DNA of 64,000 nt from the NCBI GenBank assembly GCA_034440615.1, contig JAOTOM010004790.1:62001-126000 (forward strand), in the 5' to 3' direction. The notes under the pieces were generated by a model. That model was not told the origin of the DNA. It worked only from the letters and a program-made list of their open reading frames with translations, and ran no database searches. A program made the translations under genes and the position numbers. Shown piece after piece: positions 32,363-42,255 of this stretch. The stretch comes from Ashinkailepas kermadecensis (taxonomy: Eukaryota > Arthropoda > Thecostraca > Neolepadidae). How positions within the stretch are numbered: position 1 is the stretch's first letter; every line of letters starts with the position of its first letter.

Positions 32363-33945
32363 CACCCTTGTAGAACCCTGCACCCTTCGATTTTTCAGCC
32401 GGAGGCGACCCTCGGACGCACCCCCTCAAAATGCAATCGCAGATGCCCCTGAAGGCCTACGTAGTAGCCGCTAACGCCCCTCCAGACGTGTGCCCTCCCG
32501 CATGAAAGGTGTTCTGTCCTACTTGACTTGAGCGTCACCTCGCTAATATTCATCGGGTTTTCTGGGTATGAATGTCTTGGGGTATGCTTGCCGAATGCCG
32601 TACAAAGTTGGCAAAACGACTATGCAAGTTAGGTCTGAAACACAGTTGTAGTATTTTACAATGGGTTTCACCCTTCCTTCACCATGAACCTGACATCATG
32701 TTGCAATACTTTTAATCAAAATCAAGCCACAACTTCTCATTTTGTAACATTTCATTGTTTCGCTAAAATGCATGGGAGCGGGCGGCGCCCCCCGCCCCCC
32801 CCCCCCGCCAGCCAGGAACGGCCTGGGCAGGGCGTGGAGCAGGCGACTAGCCTGCTGTCTAGTCTGCCGTCTAGTCAGCGGTAAAGGTCAGCCGAGAACG
32901 ACCGGGGCAGGGCGTGCGGCGGGCGGCGAGTCGGCCATCTAGTTGGTGGTAGAAGTCAATGCATGTGCGCTACATCGAATAGCTTCGGCAGGCGCGAGCA
33001 TCTGGAATAGCGGGAAAAGAGCAAGCGCAGTTGAAAATACCGTAAAAAGCGGACCATCTACGGACATGACCTGAACTGACCTTGCCAGACCTAATCAGAC
33101 AGGGAGGGGGTGAGGCATGTGTCTGGCCGAACACCGGAGCGGACATTTAACTGTCCGTATTTGCGGACAGCGGACATTAGATTCACTGTCACGAACAGAG
33201 CCATGTCCATGTCCAAGCCATGTCCATGTCCAAGCCATGTCTAACCGCTGCCCGATCAATAAATACAGCAGCCTCTCTCGCTCTCTCTCTTTCTAACCAC
33301 TTCCTTAAAGTCTGCACTTGTATGGTATGCTCACTGCTAATGCTCCATATTGTCTCTCTCATTATATTCTAGTATGCCTTGTATATTCTATTCTTTCTAA
33401 TCCATTTGATCAGTGTATATTTGGAGTGCTTCGCTCTGTCCTTCCGGTTATTTATATTCGACTCATGTCCATTCATTCCATCCCATTGTTTATTCCTTCT
33501 GTTCTTCTGTCTCCACTCCGGAGCATTCCTATCAGCTGGAGTTTAACACCGGGGCCCAACATATCGCCCCGAATGTGTAATACAACACCGGAGGACGTGA
33601 ACGGCAGCCAGGCGTACAACTGTACCCAAGTGTTGCCGGCCGGCGGCCGCCCGGTTTCGGCCCGTCCGTCCACTGTCCGTCTGACAATGCCAGGAATGTC
33701 GGCCGTGCCGCCAGCAGCGGAGCCGTGCGCCCTCTCACCGGCCGGCCGGCATTGTTGCAGACACGCTGGTCAGATTGGGCGTCACCCTGGGGGCGGGGGC
33801 GGGGCGGGGGCTCAGGCACGCCGCCCCTGCCCCCGGGGCGTCAGAGCCACGGACAGGCACAGCGGCAGAGGACAGGCACGGACGTATTCCCGACAGGAGC
33901 CGACGGTGTACGAAGCTCAAACGTGGGCATGCTTGGATTAACTGA
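32363..33945. other. no gene; imperfect ~105-bp tandem duplication at 32805-32960
   Basis: GGGCAGGGCGTGGAGCAGGCG and its diverged copy about 100 bases later form a two-copy repeat. A C-rich run is at 32791-32806 and short CCATGTCCATGTCCAAG repeats are at 33199-33240. The plus frame at 33318-33941 (207 codons, hydrophobic start, then GC-rich) has no recognisable domain. Confidence 0.4.
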
Positions 33946-33958
33946 TTATCTGGACTTA

Positions 33959-34011
33959 TGAGCGCTATATGACCTATGCAGTCGATACGCCACTAAACTA
34001 CAATGACGAAC
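33959..34011 (+). mobile_element. 53-bp LINE-tail insertion with target duplication
   Basis: Tail words GAGCGCTATATGACC, GCAGTCGATACGCC and ACTAAACTACAATGA are flanked by TTATCTGGACTTA (33946-33958) and TTATTTGGACTTA (34012-34024). It is intermediate in sequence between the LINE tail and the SINE tail (GCGCTATATG). Confidence 0.85.
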
Positions 34012-34071
34012 TTATTTGGACTTAGGTGTGGATCCACTGCTGGTAGTTGTGCTGCGCTGAACCGAAGAACA

Positions 34072-34126
34072 GATGAAAGGGAAAGGTGTAGCCAGGATTT
34101 CCTGGCTACACCTCTCCCCTTTCATC
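34072..34126. repeat. near-perfect inverted repeat (27-bp arms, no spacer)
   Basis: GATGAAAGGG..AGGTGTAGCCAGGA is followed immediately by TTCCTGGCTACACCTCTC and CCCTTTCATC. It can form a long hairpin. It may be a foldback element end or a very short MITE-like palindrome. Confidence 0.9.
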
Positions 34127-34775
34127 GGCCCAGACACACTGCGCGTTCGGCCCTTGGAGTATCCCCCGTGGTTTTGGGTTTTTGGGTTTTGGGTTTCTTG
34201 ACACAACTCAGGGGTGTTCTCCGCCAGTTGCGACTCCTTCCCGTACACTGTGGCTCTCTTGTCCGGCGCAGAGGGCGTCCCAACCCGAGCTTAGAGGCCC
34301 TTCCCACCACATGGTCGTTTTCACTACCGAGAACCACCCACCACCGCTTTACATCCACAACAGACTGCCCAACGCCAACGTTCTGTCCGTATACGGCGCC
34401 GTCGTGGGCAACGTTCCGAAAAGTCGAGTTGTCTGTCTTGTTATTTATAGAAGTGAATGCGTATATGATCATGCTGGAGTCTGCAGTAATTAGGGAGCGG
34501 AGCTGTCCACCCAGGCCATGTTATGTTTTCGCAAGCTCCTGGTACAAGCTGTTGGGATCCGATGGGCTGGGCATTTGACGCCAAGACTTCAGACGTTGCG
34601 CACACGTCGTGTACGCACATAGCGTAATTGCGTTTTCTCATTTGTGGGTGCAATAAAGACCCAACTCGGAAGCATCGTGACACAAAGTACTCGGGGAATT
34701 CGTGGACTGAACCGAGTACATCGCACAATGAGCGGCCGTTTCGCGATTGTGGATAACATTGCTGGCATCCCGGCA
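34127..34775. other. no recognisable feature
   Basis: A GGGTTTTTGGGTTTTGGGTT run is at about 34172-34195. No coding signal recognised. Confidence 0.3.
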
Positions 34776-34779
34776 AGCA

Positions 34780-35115
34780 GGCCAGTTTTCCGATGCCGCC
34801 AACTTCGTTGCTAGCCGCCTGGAGCCAATCTGGTCCGCCAGACCCCCCGCCTCGCCCCGCCCCCCATGTTCCGCGCGTGCTACGATCGCCGCCGCGTCAG
34901 TCGCCGGGCCAGACGGCCGGCTGGACAGATGGGTGATTCACGCTCGGCGCCTCGTCGCCATGGCGACCGATTCGGCGCGCGAGGAGTTCCCTTTGACGCG
35001 CGTGCCATGATTCAACGAGCGCGATCATTTGTATGCAAATGCGACGATCGGCGGCGGCGGCGGCGGAGTGGAAGCCGCCTGGTCGGAGTGGCGCGCGGCG
35101 CGAATATTAAGCGCC
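34780..35115. promoter_or_regulatory. CpG-rich island with X-box and octamer motifs
   Basis: CpG-dense block in otherwise mixed sequence. It contains the palindrome GTCGCCATGGCGAC (34954-34967), which fits the RFX-type X-box, and ATGCAAAT (35033-35040), the POU octamer. This looks like a promoter or CpG island, but no gene could be attached to it. Confidence 0.35.
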
Positions 35116-35299
35116 GACGCCGAACGCCGAGCTGCTTCGGGGAGGGGGCGCGTGTCTGGCCGGTTTATTGGGCCGTGGAAAGTTGCAGGGGCTGGGAGCC
35201 TGCATGTTGATGGCGGCTCAATTTCGGCCCCGACCTCGCGCTGTGGTGTGTTGTGCGACTTCGCCCGAGTTGGCTCGGCTCAAGAAAGGCAGACACCCA

Positions 35300-35515
35300 C
35301 CGGGGTACGCTGCGGTGGTTCCCAAAACTTAGGTACGCAGAGGTACGCTGCGGTGGTTCCCCGAACCTTGGTACGCAGAGGTACGTCGCGGTAGTTCCCC
35401 GAACTTTGGTACGCAAAGGTACGCCGAGGTGGTTCCCTAAACTTAGGTACGTCCAGGTGGTTTCCCGAACTTTGGTACGCAGAGGTACACCACGCTGGTT
35501 TCCCGACCTTAACCC
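35300..35515. repeat. 38-bp tandem repeat, about 5 copies
   Basis: GGTACGCTGCGGTGGTTCCC repeats at 35304, 35342 and 35380 (38 bases apart), with diverged copies to about 35515. Confidence 0.93.
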
Positions 35516-35550
35516 CCCAGTGCGAAAGTCGAAAATTCAAAGGTCACAGT

Positions 35551-35708
35551 GGGGCGTCAGTAGCTCAGTGGTCAATCTGAGCATCTGGCATGCCAGAGAT
35601 GCAGGGTTCGATTCCCCGCGGTGTCCACCCTTTCTGCCAGGATGAGAGGTAGGCGACGTCGTATGGCATCAGCTGCCGAGTGCGTCGTAAAGCCGCAACC
35701 ACCATCGA
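35551..35708 (+). mobile_element. tRNA-headed SINE (GGGGCGTCAGTAGCTCAG type)
   Basis: A box GTAGCTCAGTGGTCAATCTG and B box GGGTTCGATTCCCC are well placed. The body has TAGGCGACGTCGTATGGC and GTGCGTCGTAAAGCC. It matches the copies at 53539 (minus) and 58661 (plus). The anticodon arm is irregular, so not a tRNA gene. Target duplication not found. Confidence 0.85.
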
Positions 35709-36402
35709 ATGTCGTCATTTTGGTGACGCTTCAGAGTTCGATTTTAACTGCCGGTTTGGTCCTCGCTTCGGGCCTTACCGCCGGATTCGGTCTGGCGTCC
35801 GACCTCACCCGCCCCCCGGAATCGGTCTGACGTCGGGCCTCGCCCCTGGATTCGGTCTCGCATCGGGCCTCATACGCAGGACTTCACCGATCTTCCACAC
35901 TCCTCAGTTAGGTTATGCGGTCCAGCCGAGGTCTCTGTGGCAACCAAATGTGGACCAAATTTAACGAACGAAACCGTCCGAACGAGGCTCCGTCATGATG
36001 TTTAGTTCCACACCTCCATGATCCGAGTTTGAGCCACGACTCAATTATTCATGCAGCAACCGTGCACTATAACTCCTCGGTCGTACCCAGGATTGCAAAC
36101 ACGGCACTGGCATGCTGGCGAATACTCAATTTGAAGTCGCCTGCCCTTTCGACCGATTCTGTACTGATTGCTGTCGGAAATCGTTCGTGGATCTTTTTTT
36201 TTGTGGTGTGAAATACCGTGTTCCTACCTGAAATTCCGTGCGACATGACTTTCGAGGAGTCTTAAAGTCGTGTTCCGGAAATTAATGCGATAGTTCCACA
36301 TGCAAATTGAGTGCGGCATCTCGTTGCTTGCAGGCAGACTCACCTGGTCGGTTTGAGACTGCGTCTCGGTTTTGCGCCGATGTTGAGTCTCCTTGGCCAT
36401 GT
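35709..36402. other. no gene; GTCTGGCGTCCGACCTC-like short repeats near 35770-35875
   Basis: Three degenerate copies of a CCGGATTCGGTCTGGCGTC-like unit of about 35-45 bases. Nothing else seen. Confidence 0.4.
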
Positions 36403-36420
36403 TAGTGCGGCACCTACTGT

Positions 36421-36492
36421 AGACTCGGAGCACCTACTGCAGGCTCAGAGCACCTACTGCAGGCTCAGAGCACCTAGTGCAGACTCAGAGCA
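36421..36492. repeat. 20-bp tandem repeat, ~3.5 copies
   Basis: GAGCACCTACTGCAGGCTCA repeats head to tail with one or two substitutions per copy. Confidence 0.92.
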
Positions 36493-37236
36493 TCTCCCAT
36501 GTGGAACTTCCCGCGGCATTACTGGCCCCGGTGCCCGGATTCAGAACTTGCATGGGTACCTTCCGGGCGCAATCACGATGAGGTTATGAGCCAACCTCAC
36601 GAGATCGGAGATCACACCGCACCTGCATAGTCTCGCCGGTCTACTGGATCTCTTTCCTCTGAAATTCCACCGGGAATGTCGGGGAACCATCTTGAATCTT
36701 GGGACCGGCGGATCTAGAAGGTGGGGGTTATGCCCCAACCCATGCTTGATGCCTAAATGTACCGAGAAGTCTGGGAAGAACATGACAATTTCAAGTCAGA
36801 ATTAGTTGTATTTGGACTTTTACGGTCGGTACCGTTGCATGATGTTGTGGCATGACTGTACCTTGCAGAACGCCCAGGAACGCCACAGGGCGTGGAGTAG
36901 GCATGCTTTCAATGGACTTCACAGAAGTGCAGCGGGAATACCATGCGACGTCTGCTGGTGTGCACATCAGCTCCAGTAGCCAAGACAAAAATGCAGCGTG
37001 TTCCGATTTCGAAGACTTGGCTGGGCTGGGCTACACTCGGGTGGATCTGTTCGCGATGGACGAAGATTTTGCTTTGACTTTGCTAAACCTCATTGGGTGC
37101 CGCTAGTCTTAGAAGGTCCAGTCCAGATGTTGGCGGCGCTGATGTGCTGGCACGTGCACCGACGTTGCTCGGTGGGCGTCGATCGATGCGGTGGTGCACC
37201 GCGATCGACCTCGGACATCTCGTCCATCTCGGACAT
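36493..37236. other. no recognisable feature
   Basis: No repeats or domains recognised; the plus frames at 36852-37106 and 36998-37462 are unassigned. Confidence 0.3.
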
Positions 37237-37368
37237 CTCATCAGACGGGGTTGTACCCCGCGCCACTCCTCATCAGACGGGGTTGTACCCCGCGCCACTC
37301 CTCATCAGACGGGGTTGTACCCCGCGCCACTCCTCATCAGACGGGGTTGTACCCCGCGCCACTCCTCG
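37237..37368. repeat. 32-bp tandem repeat, 4 copies, hairpin in each
   Basis: CTCATCAGACGGGGTTGTAC plus CCCGCGCCACTC repeats at 32-base spacing with essentially no divergence. Each unit contains CGGGGT-TGT-ACCCCG, a perfect 6-bp hairpin. Confidence 0.96.
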
Positions 37369-37424
37369 CGCACTGGTGGACCTCGGACTTCCGGTGACGT
37401 GCCCGGCATGTGCAGGAGGAATGT

Positions 37425-38255
37425 CGGACACGATGTCATGTCTGACACGATGTCATGTCTGACACGATGTCATGTCTGACACGATGCCATGTCGGACACG
37501 ATGTCATGTCTGACACGATGTCATGTCGGATACAATGACATGTCGGACACGATGTCATGTCGGACACGATGTGATGTCGGACACGATGTCATGTCGGACA
37601 TGATGTCATGTCGGGCACGATTTCATGTCGGACACGATGTCATGCCGGACACGATGTCATGCCGGACACGATGTCATGCCGGACACGATGTCATGTCGGA
37701 CACGATGTCATGTCAGACACGTCATGTCTGACACGATGTCATGTCGGACACGATGTCATGTCTGATACGATGTCATGTCGGACACGTAATGTCTGACACG
37801 ATGTCATGTCGGACACGTAATGTCTGACACGATGTCATGTCGGACACGATGTCATGTCGGATACGATGTCATGCCGGACACGATGACATGTCGGATACGA
37901 TGACATGTCGGATACGATGACATGTCGGAAACAATGACATGTCTGATACAATGACATGTCGGACACGATGTCATGTCGGACACAATGTCATCTCGGACAC
38001 GATGTCATGTCGGACACGATGTCATTTCGGAAACAATGACATGTCGGACACGATGTCATCTCGGACACGATGTCATGTCGGACACCATGTCATTTCGGAA
38101 ACAATGACATGTCGGACACAATGCCATGTCGGACACGATGTCATGACTGACACGATGACATGTCGGACACGATGGCATGTCGGACACGATGTCATGTCGG
38201 ACACGATGTCATTTCGGAAACAATGACATGTCGGACACAATGACATGTCGGACGC
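37425..38255. repeat. 17-bp tandem repeat, about 48 copies
   Basis: GTCATGTCGGACACGAT-type unit at 17-base periodicity over ~0.83 kb. Variants include TCTGAC, CCGGAC, GGATAC and GGAAACAATGAC, the latter two clustered in the right half. A few units are shortened (GACACGTCATG). Three units equal 17 codons, so frames such as 37489-37731 read M-S-D-T-M-S-C-R-T-R-C-H-V-G-H-D-V repeatedly; I do not call them genes. Confidence 0.97.
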
Positions 38256-38402
38256 GATGCGCATACCACACTCTTGCTTTGAATAGTACAACGAGTGGTG
38301 GCCCTATTGCTGGCAGCAGGGCGGCGATTCACGTTCCTCAAGATGCGCGATTTCCGAGAGCTCGAGATCGACAATTGTTCCGAGTAGCTGCATTCTAGGG
38401 GC

Positions 38403-38577
38403 TCATGGCGCGCCACGGGCAACATGGCGCGCCACGGGCAACATGGCGCGCCACGGGCAACATGGCGCGCCACGGGCAACATGGCGCGCCACGGGCAACA
38501 TGGCGCGCCGCGGGCAACATGGCGCGCCACGGGCAACATGGCGCGCCACGGGCAACATGGCGCGCCACGGGCAACAA
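38403..38577. repeat. 19-bp tandem repeat, ~9 copies, GGCGCGCC in each
   Basis: CATGGCGCGCCACGGGCAA repeats nine times with a single substitution in one copy (GCCGCGGG). Both strands remain open as a by-product. Confidence 0.97.
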
Positions 38578-38644
38578 TCAACTTGGCTGTCGATGCAGCA
38601 TGATCCTGCCGTAACTGTCGTACCTCAAAGCCCCGCTAATTAAC

Positions 38645-38945
38645 CGACAGACGTGGACAGATGCTGGTGAGACGGACGTGGGCAGATGCTGGTGAGACGG
38701 ACGTGGACAGATGCTGGTGAGACGGACGTGGACAGATGCTGGTGAGACTGACGTGGGCAGATGCTGGTGAGACAGACGTGGACAGATGCTGGTGAGACAG
38801 ACGTGGATGGTGGGGCAGACGTGGACAGATGCTGGTGAGACGGACGTGGATGGTGGGGCAGACGTGGACAGATGCTGGTGAGACGGACGTGGATGGTGGG
38901 GCAGACGTCGACAGATGTTGGTGGGGCAGACGGGGACAGATGTTG
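38645..38945. repeat. 25-bp tandem repeat with a longer variant unit
   Basis: GACGTGGACAGATGCTGGTG occurs at 25-base spacing (38651, 38676, ...); from about 38800 an inserted GGATGGTGGGGCAG gives a longer alternating unit (~44-50 bases). Confidence 0.95.
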
Positions 38946-39074
38946 GTCGCAGTCGGTTTGAATCTCTTGACTGACGGTGTCGCCAGCGTGGGGAGTTGGC
39001 AACTGCATGGCCAAGAAGTCGAATGCTTTGTAAATATCCCAAGATTCTTTTTAACTGGTGCATCACGGTGGATC

Positions 39075-39385
39075 CCAATGAACCTCGCGGACCTTGGTGG
39101 TGAACCTTGTGGACCTTGGTGGTGAACCTTGCGGTCCTCGGTGGTGAACCTCGTGGACCTTGGTGGTGAACATTGTGGTCCTCGATGGTGAACCTCGCGG
39201 ACCTTGGTGGTGAACCTTGTGGACCTCGGTGGTGAACCTTGGGCCTCGGTGGTGAACCTCATTGGACCTCCATGGTGAACCGCGTGGACCTCGGTGGCGA
39301 ACCTTGGACCTCGGTGGTGAGCCTCATTGACCTCGATGGTGAACCTTGTGGTCCTCGGTGGTAAGCTTTGGTGGTGAACCTTTGT
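39075..39385. repeat. 22-bp tandem repeat, about 14 copies
   Basis: GGTGGTGAACCTTGTGGACC-like units repeat every 22 bases, with TT/TC and ACC/TCC variation. Confidence 0.93.
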
Positions 39386-39730
39386 GGACCGCGACGGACC
39401 TCTGTGGAACTCTATGGGACCCGGCGGAGCGCGGCGTACTAGTTCGTGCGCTCGATTTCACCTCCGGTGCCAGCTGTCGACCGTTCGTCCTGCCCCTCCC
39501 CCTCCTCCCCAGTCACGGTGAGCCAGATATCCCGACTGATGGCCCACTGCAGGCGCTGACGTCATGACGCAAGCCGCGCAGCACACAGCACGAGACTGTC
39601 CTTCCGATCCGACCCGACTGACATCACCTGACCCCCTGACCCCCTGACCCCAAAGACATCCTTAGGACGTGGAGGAGTGTGTGGGGGGGGATTGGAGCCG
39701 AAGCGCGAGTTTCTCAGATGATAGTATTTC
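39386..39730. other. no recognisable feature
   Basis: GC-rich spacer; a short (CTGACCCC)n lies at 39628-39648. Confidence 0.35.
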
Positions 39731-39743
39731 GATTGGCCCGATA

Positions 39744-39797
39744 TGGGCGCCAAATGACCTCGTAGTCGGCGCGCCCTTAAGCCCAAATAATCATTTA
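39744..39797 (+). mobile_element. 54-bp LINE-tail insertion with 13-bp target duplication
   Basis: TGGGCGCCAAATGACC, GTAGTCGGCGCGCCC and TTAAGCCCAAATAATCA lie between perfect direct repeats GATTGGCCCGATA (39731-39743 and 39798-39810). Confidence 0.93.
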
Positions 39798-39810
39798 GAT
39801 TGGCCCGATA

Positions 39811-40189
39811 ACGAGACCACGCCCGCAGCCCCAGTTACGTCTTGCACCGCAGTCTGCACTAAAGGAAAACATCGGCACCTCATAGCTGTATGGCGGGAAC
39901 AATGTATGGCGGGAACAGATGTCAACACAGATGGACGAATGTAGTCTCGTTTCAACTGTACCTGTAATATTCTGCAAGGTCGACGATTGCAATTCTCCTC
40001 CCTGACTATGTGGCGAAAGCATCATATGTTTGGTCAAGGTCTGCTCCTGAAGCCCGTGATCCTCGCATACCGTTGTTCCCTTGCTCCGCGTGCTTGGTAA
40101 GATGATCGTACGACATTGTGCGTGCTCCCCTCATGTATCGGAACGACGCGATGTAACAAGGTGAGCAAAATGTAGGGTTTCTCCTTGCG
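39811..40189. other. no recognisable feature
   Basis: Duplicated word TGGCGGGAACAATGTATGGC near 39891; nothing else. Confidence 0.35.
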
Positions 40190-40279
40190 TTCTTTTAAAA
40201 AGACCGCCCCAATAGCTCTGGCTGGAACGCCGGCCTGCATTTGTTTACCCCCGGTCCTGGCAAGACAGGGTTCGAGTCG
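40190..40279 (+). mobile_element. tRNA-like SINE head interrupted by a LINE
   Basis: TAGCTCTGGCTGGAACGCCG (A-box region) and CAGGGTTCGAGTCGC (B box) resemble the cassette at 6735. The LINE fragment at 40293 is inserted just after the B box, so this element is older than that insertion. Confidence 0.6.
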
Positions 40280-40292
40280 CTCAACGCGCCAA

Positions 40293-40633
40293 GTCCGGTG
40301 ATGACCAACCTTTATGCCCACGCTGTTCGGACCCGCTTACCGTGTATCATATTTTAGTAGATTGTGTACTGCTGGACCCTCTCCGACGCCAGATTTTAGG
40401 ACAGGTAAACATCGACACTCTACGAATGCTACTAAACAATGACTCTGGGGTTGTGTCGTCTGGAGATATTTTTACTTTCCTTCAACAAGCCCAGTTTGAT
40501 GTTGTATATCGCCGCCCCTGAAGACTATTAACTACTGACTACTATAGGAGCATAGTAGATTACCTATGAACACAGTTATGGGCGCAAAATGACCTCTGCA
40601 GTCGACGCGCCCCTAAACACCAATCCACCACCA
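40293..40633 (+). mobile_element. 5'-truncated LINE with 3' stem-loop tail
   Basis: A 341-bp insertion between CTCAACGCGCCAA (40280-40292) and CTCAACGCGCTAA (40634-40646). It contains the last 73 codons of an ORF2-like protein (40300-40521), a short 3' UTR and the tail GGGCGCAAAATGACC..CAGTCGACGCGCCCCTAAAC (about 40580-40617). This copy links the stem-loop tail to a LINE coding end, and so explains the tail-only insertions in this window. Confidence 0.9.
40300..40521 (+). CDS. LINE ORF2 C-terminal zinc-knuckle fragment
   Basis: Open without a start codon (truncated by the insertion). It reads PLCPRCSDPLTVYHILVDC, then LLDPLRRQILGQ and ends FLQQAQFDVVYRRP with a TGA. C-x2-C-x7-H-x4-C is the C-terminal zinc-knuckle of many I/R1/Jockey-type LINE ORF2 proteins. 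Compare the analogous CDHCDVPLAVRHALLSC at about 55.1 kb. Confidence 0.8.
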   Translation, partial: DDQPLCPRCSDPLTVYHILVDCVLLDPLRRQILGQVNIDTLRMLLNNDSGVVSSGDIFTFLQQAQFDVVYRRP

Positions 40634-40646
40634 CTCAACGCGCTAA

Positions 40647-41389
40647 CATAATCCCCAGCTGGGAGCGTCAATCGGCAGCTGACCTGACCTGACGAGACCG
40701 AGCCCGGCGGGTCAGGTCAGGCCGCCGGCTGCAGCCCGGCGGCCACGTCGGTGCATTGGTGGCACGTTAAACCAGTCAACATGCTGCCGCCAAACTGGAA
40801 CTCACGGATCTAGCTGTGAGGCCAGGGTTCGCTCAGCAAGCTCTGCTTAGCGTAGAACCCCCGTCCGACAGCCACCCTAATAAGAATTCAAACTGAAGTT
40901 GTAAAATTAAAAGGAAAATATATGACTGCTTCTGCAAATTGTGGGAAGTATGTGAAACAACGAAGTAAGGAACATTGCTTCTCCATACTTTTTTTGACAG
41001 TTATTTTATTCCCATATTCTCATTTGTTTACCCTTCGGTTTGCTAAATGTGGCAAATAAACTAAAACATGAAATTTCTTATAAAAAGCCCGACACCAATC
41101 TTATTCTTGCCTATGATAACAATGCATGTGACTCCATGCATCATAACATATTCTTTTAACCCCGAGCGAGCCCTGTTCACCCCCCCCCCAATGACAGTAA
41201 TCAAGCTCAGTTCGGGCGGTTGTGATGTCGAAGTCACTGAAATCTAGCTTTTTTTTTTTCATGCAAACTCTGCTCCTAGGCCAGTTTCGTGCGATGGGTT
41301 TGCAGACCTAGAACGGCCCTATTTGCCGACCTGTGGGCGCCAAACAGCCAAGCACTGGGTGCGCATGCGCTCAAATAATCCGCTGGTGG
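40647..41389. other. no gene; a possible old LINE tail at 41335-41385
   Basis: TGTGGGCGCCAAACAGCC..GGGTGCGCATGCGCTCAAATAATCC resembles a diverged copy of the stem-loop tail, without visible target duplication. The rest is featureless. Confidence 0.35.
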
Positions 41390-41560
41390 ACGTTTGTCGG
41401 CTGACGCTGGGCGACGCGCCTCCGCCGGCCGGCCGGCGTCGGCCCAGTGACGTCATATGACGTCAGCCCTGCTCAGGTGGCGGAGCGTGGCGGTGAGTCA
41501 GCGGCCGGCCTGGTGCTACTCTGTCGTGCGGTCGCCGCGCCTCTGAGTCACGCGCCGCTG
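41390..41560. promoter_or_regulatory. GC-rich block with a double CRE palindrome
   Basis: TGACGTCATATGACGTCA (41448-41465) has two full CRE/ATF sites back to back, next to TGAGTCA (AP-1-like, near 41493) and GGCCGGCC runs. Promoter-like, but no gene is identified. Confidence 0.3.
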
Positions 41561-42062
41561 GAGATGCCAATTTGGTGCCGGCGTCGGCTCCGACTCAACC
41601 AACCCGACTGGGACTATGCACCACTAATCAGCCGTTTTTACTGGAGAAATGCGGACTGCTGTGGATCTTGCTCCATATTCGACGATTTGTCTTCCAAAGC
41701 TGCATGCATAACATGTGTTGCCAATTTGAATCGCCCCGAAGCCCCAAATACCAACCAATCAGCCAACTACTTTCGCGCACGGTTTCATTCTGATGCTGCT
41801 CAAATAATGGACCCGGCTACCCAAACGTACTGTTTTGCCATTTTCCATTTGCCGGTCAATTGCATGCCCAAGGCAACCTGAAATAAGTGTGAGCGTGCTC
41901 ATTCCTCCCCTGGCAGGAGGGGATGTGAAGTGTGGGCCCCCTTCCTGCCGGGAAAAGGCTCCCCTCCGGGGAAGCTCGCTTGCACCCCCTGACATTTTTC
42001 AGCCAAAGGCCGAACATTATCTGGGAAGAAATGGCGCCCCTCCAAGTACTTTCGCAGTGGCG
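41561..42062. other. no recognisable feature
   Basis: It contains CCCCTGACATTTTTCAGCCAAAGGC (as two shorter words) near 41985, a motif that also precedes LINE tails near 32250 and 63640. Otherwise nothing. Confidence 0.3.
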
Positions 42063-42077
42063 CCACTCCGGACATGT

Positions 42078-42255
42078 AGGGGGCCGCGGTAGCTCAGTTG
42101 GTAGAGCGTCGGACTCTTGATTGCAAGGTTTTGGGTTCGAATCTCACAGCCGACGGCATTTACCGAGTCCACCCGCGACCAATCGGCGTGAGAGGTTGGC
42201 GACGCTATATGGCTTAGCGGTTGAATGCGTCGTAAAAGAACCCAAGGTTCTTCTT
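42078..42255 (+). mobile_element. full-length SINE with Lys-type tRNA-like head
   Basis: Head: GCGGTAGCTCAGTTGGTAGA (A box), loop CTCTTGA with a CTT anticodon position (Lys-like), GGGTTCGAATCTCAC (B box). Body: CGCGACCAATCGGCGTGAG, TTGGCGACGCTATATGGC, TGCGTCGTAAAA. Flanked by CCACTCCGGACATGT (42063-42077) and CCACTCCGGACGTGT (42256-42270). The anticodon stem does not pair well, so it is not a functional tRNA. Confidence 0.93.

Noticed and set aside
33318..33941. 207-codon plus frame with hydrophobic N-terminus
   Set aside because: No recognisable domain, and the second half is GC-rich low-complexity sequence. Not supported as a gene.
34165..34200. GGGTTTT-rich run as interstitial telomere
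   Set aside because: Irregular spacing and unlike the TTAGG or TTAGGG repeats expected in animals; too short.
35551..35626. Functional tRNA gene
   Set aside because: Three diverged copies of the same tRNA-like cassette share a SINE body, so this is a retroposon head.
37425..38577. Regular repeats resembling a CRISPR array
   Set aside because: Units are head-to-tail with no unique spacers, there are no cas genes, and the surrounding sequence is eukaryotic transposon debris.
38578..39262. Minus-strand frames with repeated S-I-C-P-R-L/P
   Set aside because: Derived from the 25-bp and 22-bp arrays.
42080..42155. Functional tRNA-Lys gene
   Set aside because: A and B boxes are good, but the anticodon stem does not pair and the segment is the head of a SINE with a body, tail and target duplications.
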